A DNA stretch of 64,000 nucleotides from Prunus persica (lineage: Eukaryota > Streptophyta > Magnoliopsida > Rosales > Rosaceae), in contig NC_034009.1 in assembly GCF_000346465.2 (NCBI RefSeq), positions 11,249,651 to 11,313,650 on the forward strand, given 5' to 3'. A program made the translations under genes and the position numbers. Below, piece after piece: positions 24,263 to 55,592 of the stretch (position 1 is the first letter of the stretch; every line of letters begins with the position of its first letter). Under the pieces are notes generated by a model. It was not told the DNA's origin and did not search any database. It saw only the letters and a program-made list of their open reading frames with translations.

Positions 24263-24728
24263 TAAATTTCATAATTTATCTTTTTTTTTTTTACGTGTGT
24301 AGTCTTTAGTTAAATGTATATATTATTTTATGGTAAGCAATCGAGCACGTTATTTTTTTTGGTGAAACGGAGCACATAATTTTTTTTGGTGAAATGGAGC
24401 ACATTATTTTATGGTAAGTAATTGAGCACATTTATTTATAACCTGAAAAAATCCAGTACATTTTATCTACGAGCTTGGTTATGACCATTTGTTGACAAAT
24501 ATGACGAAGAAAAAAAATGTTTTTCTTTGAGAACCTCATAGTCTCATAGACATAATAATTTAATTTTCTTGAGCCGTACGTGGAGAAAACTTCTAGGCAA
24601 AGAAAAAAAAAGTTAAATGAAAGGGCTATCTGGTAATTTAAACGAAGTGAAAGTTTCGCACGCAATTATCTCTGTACGTGCTTGCCCAAAGCAAGACACA
24701 TTTCTCGGCGAGGGTTTACAGATTTGCA

Positions 24729-24745
24729 CTCTCTCTCTCTCTCTC
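24729..24745. repeat. (CT)n tract in the SYD leader
   Basis: A short CT run just upstream of the putative leader uORF of the SYD gene. Plant core promoters and leaders often carry such pyrimidine patches near the transcription start. No TATA box is obvious upstream, so the start site cannot be fixed. Confidence 0.7.
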
Positions 24746-24760
24746 GTTCCCTTTCTGTGT

Positions 24761-24820
24761 ATGAAGCTGACGAGCTCTCACCAGCTTTGCCGTCGAATTC
24801 TGGGCCGGATCTTCGATTAG
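24761..24820 (+). promoter_or_regulatory. Putative 19-codon uORF in SYD 5' leader exon
   Basis: An ATG at 24761 opens a 19-residue reading frame (MKLTSSHQLCRRILGRIFD) that stops with TAG at 24818-24820. The stop abuts a good splice donor (TAG|GTAACC). The leader intron would run from 24821 to the acceptor at 25629-25630, placing the main start at 25641 in the next exon. If transcribed as inferred, every SYD mRNA would carry this complete uORF, a common way to damp translation. Confidence 0.45.
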
Positions 24821-25640
24821 GTAACCCGTTGCGTTTCAAGCTGCACCTTTTCCTTTTGTGTTATATCGTCGTCCACATTTTTACTGTTTTCGAACTCAAA
24901 CGTCAAAACGCTAAGAAATCGAATTGGGATACTTTCTGGAAATATCAATTTTTGTTTTTCAAGGCCAACATTTACTTCCTGTATACAATTTGCGATGGTT
25001 TTGGTTCAAGCGTTATCTGTATTTTACTCATTTCGAGCTCCGAATTTCATACAACAAGGGCCAAGGTAGTGTTTTGGTCAAAATTTGGGGTTTCTTGTGT
25101 GCTTGTGTTAAACTTGACTTGGGTTTTTTTTGTTTAAATTGAATTTCAAAATTGGCTTGATAGTATTATTACTGTATTCAATTTTAGAAACTAGTTAGGA
25201 AGATAGCAGTGATCTAATTGATCAATATCTCAAATAGGAAGTATTTTTAGCCGCCATTTGATGTTTTTAAGAATTTTTTACTTTGCATTAAATGAAATGC
25301 ACTTATTTCACCACTGCATTCAATGCTTCTCTCTCATATTAGTTGATGGGGAGAGGACTTATTTTCTTGGAAGACAATCTAATGCATGAGTGTATGAGAT
25401 GTCGATAAGCAGGTCTATTGGCTTGGCTTGTCTTAGTGTTTTTTTTAATATTTATTTATTTATTACAATCAGGAGCTCAAAGCTATTGGTTACTACTGTA
25501 CATCAAAATTGCAATCCTCAACCATATATGTGAATGGTGTTTCTGATTGCAATCTTGAACCAGAAAATTCATTCATTGACTATGATAGCTATGTTTTACT
25601 GCTCTTTGATTTCACTAATTGCATGATTAGTTCAAATGAG

Positions 25641-46166
<20,526 letters not shown>

Positions 46167-46730
46167 GTATCTTGACTATAATTTGTACAGCTTGTTAGAC
46201 CATAAAAACATATATATTCAGTGAAGTATAGTTTGCCCTTTATAAAGGGGTAATATTTAGTTTCCAATTAGTGTGTAGATAGAGTATTTATATGACTTCT
46301 TTTGTCGAACTGTCTTCCACAAACTTGTCACTGGGATTTAAACTTTTACTGGCGCTGAATTTAGATGTCAGCAGCTAACTTTTTGTTAACCTGATTATCT
46401 CCTTTCTTTAAGAATTTGGAGCCTAAATTTCGCTCGTTGCAATCTGTAAAATATACCCAGAGGGAGGATTCAATCACTGCATGCCTAATTCATTTTGCAG
46501 CAAAAAGCCCAATGGTCGCAGATTCATAGCCAGAAACTCCATGATACAAGTTCATTTTCATTTGAGGCGAAAGAGTTTCATGATTATTTTTATCCTCTAT
46601 CAACCTAAGAATTTAATCTGATTACACAATTCGGGGTATTAAATAAGGGTATTGATTTTCCCATTTCTTTTTCATCTACTTACACTCCATTTTTAAAAAA
46701 TTGTATGTTCTCACTCATTTTGTTCACTTA
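46167..46730. other. SYD 3' flank
   Basis: Probable 3' UTR and downstream sequence of SYD. It is AT-rich and contains no recognisable gene. Several AATAAA-like variants are present but I cannot pick a cleavage site. Confidence 0.5.
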
Positions 46731-46734
46731 CAGG

Positions 46735-46860
46735 TCTTTTTTTTATACGAGCGATATTCTACTTTAATCTAATCTAAACTATGAGGAGAGAGATTCGAAC
46801 TCAAGTGCAGAGTGAAGAGCATATCCGCTCTAACCAACTTGACTAAACTCATATATGCTT
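46735..46860 (-). mobile_element. tRNA-derived SINE, minus strand
   Basis: Read on the minus strand, a head with GTTGGTTAGAGCGG (box-A-like) is followed about 35 bases later by GAGTTCGAATC (box-B-like), then a body ending in a run of A (T run at 46737-46744 on the plus strand). This is the structure of a plant tRNA-derived SINE. The borders are approximate. Confidence 0.65.
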
Positions 46861-47513
46861 TTAAGAAAATATTTTTAGTCCAAGGACATATTTATCTTTT
46901 TATTCTTCAAAGTAATAACCAAACCCCACAAGAAATGTTTTATAGCCATAGGTTCAAATATAAAGGCAAAAGCCCTTAAACCAAAAATCCCTAGGGAAAT
47001 TTAAGAGAAACTCACCGTTGATTTCTCACTCCCATCCCCACTAACCTCCAGAAACCTCCAAAACAACTACCCAGTTTCCCATTTTCTTTTCTTTTCCTCT
47101 TTCTCAGTATTCCTTCCACACAAAACAAAGAGAAATTATTTGCAATTACTTGTTCGCATTGCTTTCTTGACCAATGAAATACGGCAGGGATATTGAGATT
47201 CTTCAACGGAGTGGTGGGTGGGTAGATTTGGACTCACTTCCGGGGTACCTCCATGGTCGGTCGTAAAGGCAAAAAAATTATATTATTTTTGTTTACGTAT
47301 ACAATTTCCATATAACTTATTTTTCTTGGTTACATCAATTTTTTTTAAATCTTATAGGCTTACAATGGTTTGTATGCACTGTTTCTTGTTCTTATACGTA
47401 TTGGCAGAAGAATAGTATTTAAATATTTAAATACTAATTATTCACTAAGTAAATAATAATTAATACATAACTACTAATTAAACTAATTAAAAAAAGAGGA
47501 ATTGAGATTAAGC

Positions 47514-47691
47514 TAGCCGCACGGCTATGCTAATTTATCGCGTATAGCCGGACTGCTATACCTTCAAAATATTCTATTTATGGAGTATAGCCAAGCGGCT
47601 ATACACTAAAATATACTCTTTATGGCCTATAGCTGCGCGGCTATACTCCGGCTAATACTGTTAATTATGACGTACAGCCGAGCGGCTATAC
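47514..47691. repeat. Array of five 14-20-bp palindromes
   Basis: Imperfect copies of the palindrome GTATAGCCGNGCGGCTATAC occur at 47514-47527 (partial), 47542-47561, 47585-47604, 47627-47645 and 47672-47691, spaced 28-45 bp. A sixth diverged copy lies at 47925-47944. The spacers are AT-rich. Each could form a hairpin or a dyad protein-binding site. Confidence 0.85.
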
Positions 47692-48190
47692 TGTTCAAAT
47701 ATTCTATTCAATAAAAATTAGGATTTTATCGTGGCAAAGCTGACCCTTGAGATAAATCAATTAGACAACATTCTAGCTTTTTTCCCCAATGTGTGCTTAG
47801 GGTTGAGGGAAAATTTAAGCTTTGTTTGTGTGTTGCATGTGTATGTGCAGTGATATAAAGAGGTTGCTTATCTTTTTAGGTGCGCTTTGTCATATTTACT
47901 TAAATAAATTTGAATATTCAAAAAGTATAACCGCGCAACTATACTCTTTTAGTTTTTTAAAAAAAAAAGTTCACAAAATAATTTAAAATAATTAATTCTA
48001 TTTATTAAGTAATTTATGAAATTAGTAAAATAATAATAATAAAAATATAATTACTACTTAAAGTAATTAAAAAAGACTAAGATATTACTTAATTACATAT
48101 ATTCAATTAAAGAAGTTGGCCAAAAAATTAAAGTAAAGAAACTAATTTTATATTTTTAAAATTAAAAATAAAATGGGATAACAACCTCTC

Positions 48191-48287
48191 CCGACGACAT
48201 TACGTCGGCACAGACCTATACCGGCAAATATTTGTCGGATAAGACCTCTTCCGATTAAATTCATCTCTACCGACAAACTTTCGTTGG
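48191..48287. repeat. Array of CCGACN-type palindromes
   Basis: Palindromic words occur at 48191-48208 (CCGACG...CGTCGG), 48221-48238 (CCGGCAAATATTTGTCGG) and 48270-48287, with a partial copy at 48251. Each is preceded by an acctctt-like pyrimidine-rich segment. CCGACG/CGTCGG dyads resemble the subterminal repeats of dicot CACTA elements. Confidence 0.75.
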
Positions 48288-49499
48288 AAAAAGTGTTTTT
48301 GAAAATAAATATAACCTTAGTATCTTTAGGTCAATAAATGTTTTTTAAAATATTTCTTTTTAGTAATTAAATAATATCTTAGCTTATTTAATTACTTTTA
48401 TTAGTAATTATATTTTAATTATTATTTCTTTAGTGAATAATTAGTATTAAATATTTTAATTAACTTCATAAATTATATTACTTAATAAATAGATTTTTAA
48501 ATTTTTAAATTTTTTTCTTAAATAAAATATTTAAAAGAGTAATCTATATACATAAAGGTAGAAGGCCTAAAAGTGAAAATTTTAATATCCCTGAAACTGC
48601 TTTTGGTGAAGTAAAATATTGAAACACACATATTTTATTTAAAAGAGGGTAAAAGGGTAAAACAAAAAGTGAATTAAATTTTTTTTTTTTTAAAAATAGT
48701 AATTAAGGATAAGACGTGTTTTAACCCCCAAAAAAAAATGAATAAGATGTATTGTTTTGAAAACCTCACCTCATCGTGCAGTTCCTTTCAGTTTAACATA
48801 AGAGAAAACAAGTAAAGGAAACGTTAGCTGAAAAAAATGGGTATTAAAGAAACAAGGTAAGAAAAAATATAATTTTTTTAAGATAAGATAAAATATTGTT
48901 TAATATTGCAACAACCATCTTCAAAATTTGGTAATACACTAATAATTGTGGTTTTTTCTTTTAAGACAAGTGATCTTTTAATACTAGGCTCTAAAGGGGT
49001 TGGACCGTTGGGTTGGACAATCAGCCTAAGGTGTCAAACAGGTCTAGCCGAATCGCCCGATAAGACACTATTAGTATTTTTGGGTGGACTAGGATGAGGT
49101 AATTCGACCCAATGACCTAGGCTGGTCGGATGCCCGTCGTGAGCCATGTCGGCTCGAAGCCCAACAGATCGACCCATTTTTTAAATTATATTTATTTTAG
49201 AGAAAAAAATACATAATATTATTATAGCTATATATATTAAATCCATGTTTTATTTATTTATCTAATAGTATATTTTAAAATTCAATGTTTTCTTTATAAA
49301 TAAAATAATTATTTTGTTTTTCAAGTTTCAATTTTTTAAACGCGAACCATAATCTAGCAATTGGTTATTTAAATGTACTTCAAATAAAGTGATTGACCAC
49401 TTTTTTCAACAAATAATAAATCTTGTTAGTATATGCATGTTTGTAAAAAAGATTGAAATGAAATTGAAAAAAAATATTACAAAAAATGACAAGATTTGC

Positions 49500-50863
49500 C
49501 TCGGAATTTGTGACGAACCCTACTTCCTGTCTGACATCTAACCAATGTCAGACCCACTTTCCTAAAACGTTTTTTAGCCCTAATTTAAATTAATAAAGAC
49601 TTCAATTTTGGCAGAATCTCCCTTATAAATTGAATATCTTCCAATTTATAGTATCTACAAACGAGCATAGAAATAATCCCAACTTTCAGCATGCACAAGG
49701 TAAAGGCACACACAACAGTTAAGACTATTCAAATGGGCATCATGCCCTCTACCTAAACTCAAAACGAGCAAGCAGACCAGCTAAAGATTAAGTTTTACAA
49801 CCCAAGAAAAAGGAAAGTAGAGAAAGATAAATGAGGAATTCCTACAGTGCAAACAGCGTCGATGCCTCAACGTGGTGATCTTGATGTCGGATATCTAGAA
49901 TTTGGGGACGCAAAACAGAAAATGTGAGTGGACGAAAACAAAGCGTTAAACATAATTTATATTCAACATAAATAACCCCCTTCGTTTTAGAAAATAATGC
50001 CAAAACACTATCCAACAAAATCCTTTTGCATATGTACATATATGATATATATCATCCGATACTTGAAAATAATTTAATTCAGTATACCTATATCATGACA
50101 TACGATAAGAAAAACCGATTTAATTAATACCTTTCAAATTCTTGGAAAACAATGTATACTAGTTTATTTAATCCTTATTGTAAAACTGTAAATTTCAACA
50201 CTACCCAAGTAACCCGTTAATATAAAATATGATCATCAAAACCCAAAATCTTTTTTCCAGCAACTATACCCTTGCAAAATACAATATGCCAAAAAGTTCC
50301 AAATATCCAATCTCAATTATGAACTTCATTTCAAATGTTCATACCTGTGCAGTGTACTCTCAATGCACATGCTTAAGAAAGATCAACTTGGAAATAAACT
50401 CACATATACGCTTATAGATACACACACACACACACACTTCAACCGGGGAATTATTTAACTAGACCATGGGATAACATCACATTACCCCGTGATTAAGGTT
50501 GAGCAGTCCAACCGAGGGACTATTGCTTCGCAGCACACACACCGACAACACATTGCACGTGCTGCTGAAACAAGTCAACAAGTCTTACCCGAGCATACTG
50601 CCCCGCCAAGGGCCTACGACACACCCCGCCAAGGGTGCCCAATATCCTTCCACACGTCGGCGACACATCGCACATGCGGGTAACATTTGAATCCAAGTAT
50701 CAGTATCCCATGGGAGGTACATGTAATGATGCAATTCATAATTTCAATTTTCAAAATCGATCCCGAACAAAAGTGACTAAAATACCCCTACCCCCAAGGG
50801 CAAAAATGTATTTGCACAACTAAGTAATTAAATAAAAATAATTTGTTGGGTCGAGGTGTTACA
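49500..50863 (-). mobile_element. Gypsy-type LTR, minus strand
   Basis: Read on the minus strand from 50863 the sequence starts TGTAACACCTCGACCCAAC, the typical 5' end of many plant Ty3/gypsy LTRs. An LTR-like body with no ORF follows. The other end was not located; I place it loosely near 49500-49850. No internal gag-pol sequence is present, so it is a solo LTR or fragment. Confidence 0.5.
50421..50437. repeat. (CA)n microsatellite
   Basis: A short CA dinucleotide run within the LTR-like region. Confidence 0.85.
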
Positions 50864-51417
50864 AAAAAAATACAATACATAAGTTGAGCTTGGCGTGGAC
50901 CCATATCGCCTCGTTTAGTGGCCCAACACGAGTCCGACCAGGTTCCATATTGGATGGAGCAACGAACTCGAGCCAAAATTAATAATTTTCATAAATGAAT
51001 GAGCCCGATTCGGCCTATTTATTAAAAAAGATGACTCTAAATGGGCCGGCACAGCACGGCCCGTTTGACACCCCTAGCCCAATTCTAGGCTCCCATTGAT
51101 TTTACTCTATTAGGTATTATGCAAGAGGACATAATTGTAATTTTATTTTGGTCAAAGAAATTGTAATTAAAATTTCGTTTTTATCAACCAAATGCAGTCC
51201 TGTAAAACAATATTGGGCAGACCAATCGAAAAATTAATGAAACCAAAATTCCCCTCAATTTGAATGAAATTACAACACTGTTTACAAAAAAACCCAAACG
51301 AGTGGCATTAGAGAAATAAGCCGAAGTATCATAGGTCTTCTTCCCCACTTCTGAAAACCCCAGGTCCCTCCAGACTCTCTCAAATCAGCTTTGTGATTTC
51401 TCAACCAGAACAAAATA

Positions 51418-52602
51418 GTAAGCGCTTCTTTTACAAACCCATTCATTTCTTCATTGTTTTTAACATATTTAGCACTTTTTTTGTGTGCTTTCCCCAAGTT
51501 GTTGAAGTTTCTTTCTTTAGCTTGAAGAACGATATTTGACTTTGTTTGCTCACTATATTATATTATACTTGTATGGGTCTGTTTTAGCGATTGAAATATA
51601 TAAATGAATTACAATAATTTTTTAAAATTTTAAATTTTTCTAAAGTTGCATGTTGTGCTTGGGTGAAATTAGGGTTCTGCCTCTCCGTTACGACTTTTTA
51701 CGAGTGTTTTGCTTTCCATTTTTGTCTGTGATGTTAAAGGTTTCTTTGGGTTTGGGTTGCATGTCTCTAAAGGTTTCGTTGTGGGAGCAGTTGATATAAT
51801 GTGTTTGGTTTACAAAGTGAATGTGGTGGCCATGAGATTGTCTGAGAATTCTTTACATACTGGCTGGAACCAAATGAAAAAAGAGTTTGGTTTATTTGCA
51901 AATGAAATATAATGTTTAGAACAGAGAATCAGTTTACAGAGTTCAATATTGCATATTTTGTAAAATAAACTCAACAATTGTAATGGCCTCAGGCCCTCAG
52001 GTTAGTTTTGTAAGTTTAGCATGGACCACCCCTTCGTAGTTGGAGGAACTTTTCTATGAGCTTGGCACACACTGCTGGCCGCACACAATAACTTTTGTTC
52101 TAGTTGTGTCTTACAAGTTCTCTCAGTTTGAGAGGTTTTTGAAAATTCTCACGCATTGTGGTGATGTTTATAGTTTATACATATAATTTTTTCCATATGG
52201 TTTCTGGTTTCTTATCAATTATTTTGATTGTGGTTCTGGGATTGCAGAATTTGTTGAATTGTTTTCTGATGCGTGAGGAAAATATTTGTATGTATTATTT
52301 GGTCATTAAGTAGATGTTTTTTTTAAATAAAAAATCTCCCCCCTTTATTAAGTTGCACTACATAAGTAGGTGATTTTGCGATCTACAATTAAATTGCCAA
52401 AATGCAGTTTGCATTATTTTTTGTAATTTGAATATCAATGTGGTACGTAAAAGTGGAGCTAAATGTCACACACTTTTTAATTTTAATCTTTTAAACCGTG
52501 TTTTTTTTTCCTCTGTTGATACTAGGGTTTAAATTGGTCTTAACTCTTAAGGTGATACAAAATTGGCAGGGTTCAACTGAATGTGACTAGTGATTATTGC
52601 AG
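51418..52602 (+). other. Probable 5' UTR intron of the DnaJ gene
   Basis: A donor-like ATA|GTAAGC at 51418 and an acceptor ATTGCAG ending at 52602 delimit an 1185-nt intron. It separates a short leader exon (around 51260-51417) from the exon that carries the start codon. First introns in the 5' UTR are common in plant genes. No coding region was seen inside; the 67-residue frame at 51709-51912 is not recognisable. Confidence 0.5.
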
Positions 52603-52730
52603 ACGTTGATGGTTGGGAATTTCACTTTGGTTCTTAGTGGCTTTGGATCTAGACTTGGCTTATCTCAATAAGGAAGCATGCTTATACACAACTAAAGCAG
52701 TTTGAGCAGCTCAGGTTCTCCAGATTGGTG

Positions 52731-55592
52731 ATGGATTGCAATAAAGAAGAGGCCATTAGGGCCAAGGGAATTGCAGAGAAGAAGATGCAGAGCAAGGATT
52801 TTGTGGCGGCCCGTAAAATTGCTATAAAGGCGCAACAACTCTATCCTGATCTGGAGAATATATCTCAGATGCTTATGGTTTGTGAAGTGCATTGCTCTGC
52901 TGAGCAGAAATTGTTTGGGAATGAGATGGACTGGTATGGTATTCTTCAGATTGATCAAACAGCGAATGAGCTAACAATTAAGAAGCAGTACAGGAAGTTT
53001 GCTCTCCAACTTCATCCTGATAAAAACAAGTTTGCTGGTGCAGAAGCTGCTTTTAAGCTGATTGGAGAAGCTCAAAGAGTGCTTCTCGACCGTGACAAAC
53101 GAAGCATGCATGACCTGAAACGCAAGGCTTCTGTGAGAAAACCGACTGTGCCATATCGACCCCCGCAGAAGGCAAGTTGGAATTCGAATGTTGGAGTTCA
53201 AAACAACTTCAGAGGTAACTTTTCAAACATTAATCCCCAGAACCAGCAGCAACAGCAGCCCTTTCCACCAGGGTATTCAGATTCCCGCTCTACTTTTTGG
53301 ACTGTTTGCCCATTTTGTTCAGTTAAGTATCAGTATTATAGAGAAGTTCTTAATAGATCTCTTCGTTGTCAAAGTTGCAATAAGCCCTTCGTTGCATATG
53401 ACACAAATGTGCCAGGTGCACCACCACCAACTAACTTAAGTCAGCAGGCATTCCCCCAGCAAAAAGATGGTACTAACAAATCTGAAGTGAGATTTCCAGG
53501 GAATGCTGGAGCTGATAATTCCAAAGCTGAATCTTTCCGAAAGACAGGTCAAAAGGCAGGTAGCTCTTCTGGTGTTCACTTAGTTAGGGTGACGCGTAAA
53601 AGAAGGGGTGTAATAGAATCCAGTGAAAGCTCTGACTCAGAAAGCAGCAGTGAATCTGAAGAGGATATGGTCATTGATGATGCTGTTCTTCAGGCTGGAC
53701 TGAAATCAGGAATTTATGGAGAGCAGCAACCACGGAGATCTTCACGCCATAAGCAGCAGGTTTCTTATAAGGAAAATCTAAGCGATGATGATGGCATTCC
53801 TCCATCAAAAAGGGAGAAGAGGAGTGGCTCGTCGTGTGCCACTGAAGAGGAGGATGAAGACGCATCTAAAGAGGAGGCCTCTAAAATGAGTAATCAATCT
53901 GATTGTGCTACTGGCACTAAAGGCGATGAGGAAAGGGTAAAACAGAAAGAAAGTGCTTGTTTTGAAGAGTGCTTAACAAAAAGTGTCGGGGAAACCAAGA
54001 AGTTTGAGGCTAAAGAAAGGGTGAAGGTATTTAATTGTGAGAAAAATTCTGAGGCTCATGAGAGTTCTCCATTAGATAAAAGCTCCCAGGAGGAACAAGA
54101 AGCAGACCCCTTTTTCTCATTTCCTGATAGTGAGTTCAACGACTTTGAGAAGATCCGGAAAGAAGAATGCTTTGAAGTGGGGCAGGTGTGGGCTATTTAT
54201 GATACTCGAAATGGGATGCCAAGATACTATGCTAGAATCAAGAAAGTTCACCTTCCTGGATTCAAGGTGCAGATAACGTGGCTAGAGCCAGACCCTGAAG
54301 ATGATAATGAAATGAAATGGGCTGAAGCAGGCTTGCCATTTTCTTGTGGGAAATTTAGACAAGGTCACTCTGAAACCAGGAAAGATCATCTCATGTTCTC
54401 TCATACGATGTCTTGGGAGAAGATTAAAAGTTATTACCAGATATATCCAAGAAAGGGGGAGACTTGGGCCATTTTCAAGAACTGGAGTCTAAACTGGTAC
54501 TCTGATCTGGACTCTAATCCTAAGCCTAAGTTTGAATATGAATTTGTTAAAATTTTGTCAGACTATGCTGAGGGTGTTGGAATATGGGTTGCACTCTTGG
54601 AGAAGGTGAAAGACACTGTGAGTGTTTTCTGTCAAAGACTAAATGATGGGAAAGGTATTTTAAAAGTTCTACCAGGTGAGTTATTGAGGTTCTCCCACAG
54701 AGTTCCGTCCTTTATGTTGACCGGTGATGAAGGAGTAGGAGTGCCATCAGGATCGTTTGAGCTTGATCCTGCCTCTTTGCCTTTTGATAATGAAGAAGTT
54801 CCTGTTTCTAAAGATCTTAAAACGGAGGCTAGTACTCATCCTAATGGGTTTTCTACATCTCCAGATACAGTCAATGAAGATAGTAATGCTCGCAAAGTAT
54901 CATCCTCAGAAGGTATTGAAATTCCAGAAGCTGAATTCTACAACTTTGATGCTGATAAATCCCTGGCCACGTTTCAGATTGGTGAGGTCTGGGCATTATA
55001 TAGTGATGAGGATGGTTTGCCAAAATACTATGGTCTGGTCAAGAACATTGATTCTCGCCGATTAAAATTGCATATTGCCTGGCTTGATTCCAACTCACTG
55101 CCAGACAATGTGATTCGGTGGCATGACGAAGAGATGCCCATTTGTTGCGGGAGATTTAGGGTTAAAAGAAGTCCACTCCAGGACTATGATTCTTTCATGT
55201 CCTTTTCACATCGGGTAAAAGCACTTCCTGTTAGTAAGAATGAATTTGAAATATTTCCTAGGAGAGGTGAGGTTTGGGCATTGTATAAGAACTGGGCTGC
55301 TGATATCTCATGTTCTGACTTGGAAACCTGCGAGTATGACATAGTGGCAGTACATGCGGAAAATGATTTGCAGAGAGAGGTCTTGGTTTTAGAGCGTGTG
55401 GATGGTTACAATTCAGTTTTCAAGACTCGAGTGAAAGGAAGATCAGCTGAAATGATGACTATCCCGGAGGTTGAGCTGCTGAGGTTTTCTCACAGCATTC
55501 CTTCATTCCAGCTAACAGAAGAGAAAGGTGGCAGCCTGAGAGGCTGCTGGGAACTGGATCCTGCTGCATTGCCCGTTCGTTTCTTCAGTTAG
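52731..55592 (+). CDS. DnaJ-domain protein with two DUF3444 domains
   Basis: A single-exon frame of 953 residues, starting at ATG 52731 (MDCNKEEAIRAKGIAEKKM, the usual start of this plant family). The J domain is at about residues 66-130, with HPD at 95-97 for stimulating Hsp70 ATPase. A CxxC...CxxC zinc ribbon follows (C193/C196 and C213/C216), then a serine- and acid-rich linker with SESSDSESSSESEED and basic patches suggesting nuclear localisation. Two homologous DUF3444 domains follow, at about 465-675 (VGQVWAIYDTRNGMPRYYAR) and 733-940 (IGEVWALYSDEDGLPKYYG). Related proteins in Arabidopsis are annotated as DNAJ heat-shock N-terminal domain proteins; their clients are unknown to me. The frame is intact and the gene stands alone. 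Confidence 0.92.
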   Translation: MDCNKEEAIRAKGIAEKKMQSKDFVAARKIAIKAQQLYPDLENISQMLMVCEVHCSAEQKLFGNEMDWYGILQIDQTANELTIKKQYRKFALQLHPDKNKFAGAEAAFKLIGEAQRVLLDRDKRSMHDLKRKASVRKPTVPYRPPQKASWNSNVGVQNNFRGNFSNINPQNQQQQQPFPPGYSDSRSTFWTVCPFCSVKYQYYREVLNRSLRCQSCNKPFVAYDTNVPGAPPPTNLSQQAFPQQKDGTNKSEVRFPGNAGADNSKAESFRKTGQKAGSSSGVHLVRVTRKRRGVIESSESSDSESSSESEEDMVIDDAVLQAGLKSGIYGEQQPRRSSRHKQQVSYKENLSDDDGIPPSKREKRSGSSCATEEEDEDASKEEASKMSNQSDCATGTKGDEERVKQKESACFEECLTKSVGETKKFEAKERVKVFNCEKNSEAHESSPLDKSSQEEQEADPFFSFPDSEFNDFEKIRKEECFEVGQVWAIYDTRNGMPRYYARIKKVHLPGFKVQITWLEPDPEDDNEMKWAEAGLPFSCGKFRQGHSETRKDHLMFSHTMSWEKIKSYYQIYPRKGETWAIFKNWSLNWYSDLDSNPKPKFEYEFVKILSDYAEGVGIWVALLEKVKDTVSVFCQRLNDGKGILKVLPGELLRFSHRVPSFMLTGDEGVGVPSGSFELDPASLPFDNEEVPVSKDLKTEASTHPNGFSTSPDTVNEDSNARKVSSSEGIEIPEAEFYNFDADKSLATFQIGEVWALYSDEDGLPKYYGLVKNIDSRRLKLHIAWLDSNSLPDNVIRWHDEEMPICCGRFRVKRSPLQDYDSFMSFSHRVKALPVSKNEFEIFPRRGEVWALYKNWAADISCSDLETCEYDIVAVHAENDLQREVLVLERVDGYNSVFKTRVKGRSAEMMTIPEVELLRFSHSIPSFQLTEEKGGSLRGCWELDPAALPVRFFS

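Larger units (their letters stand above)
47414..48505. repeat. Complex inverted-repeat region, probable decayed DNA transposon
   Basis: Sequence around 47420-47490 (tactaattattcactaa and following) recurs inverted at about 48400-48465. A second block at about 47990-48110 (ctatttattaagtaat) recurs inverted at about 48320-48500. Inside lie two arrays of short palindromes. Multiple nested inverted repeats with subterminal palindromes suggest the remains of a DNA transposon, perhaps CACTA-like. No transposase, clear ends or target duplication were found. Confidence 0.5.
49026..51077. mobile_element. hAT-like ends enclosing other repeats
   Basis: TAAGGTGTCAAACAGG at 49026 and the inverse of TAGGGGTGTCAAACGGG ending at 51077 match the termini of the element at 15134-16057. 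If they are a pair, the element is about 2 kb and has received at least one retroelement LTR. The left end is more decayed than the right. The pairing is an inference. Confidence 0.4.

Noticed and set aside
24682..25137. Plus-strand 151-residue ORF across the SYD leader
   Set aside because: It spans the leader exon and intron, has no homology I recognise, and reads through a good splice donor at 24820.
46737..46860. A second nuclear tRNA gene
   Set aside because: Box A- and B-like motifs are present but no cloverleaf forms and an A-rich tail follows, so it is a SINE rather than a tRNA.
47162..47270. Plus-strand peptide starting MKYGRDIEILQRSGGWVDL
   Set aside because: It looks orderly but is only about 30 residues, with no supporting exons or known homology.
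47514..47691. Regularly spaced short repeats as a CRISPR array
   Set aside because: The repeats are imperfect palindromes only up to 20 bp long, the spacers are AT-rich and uneven, and the host is a plant.
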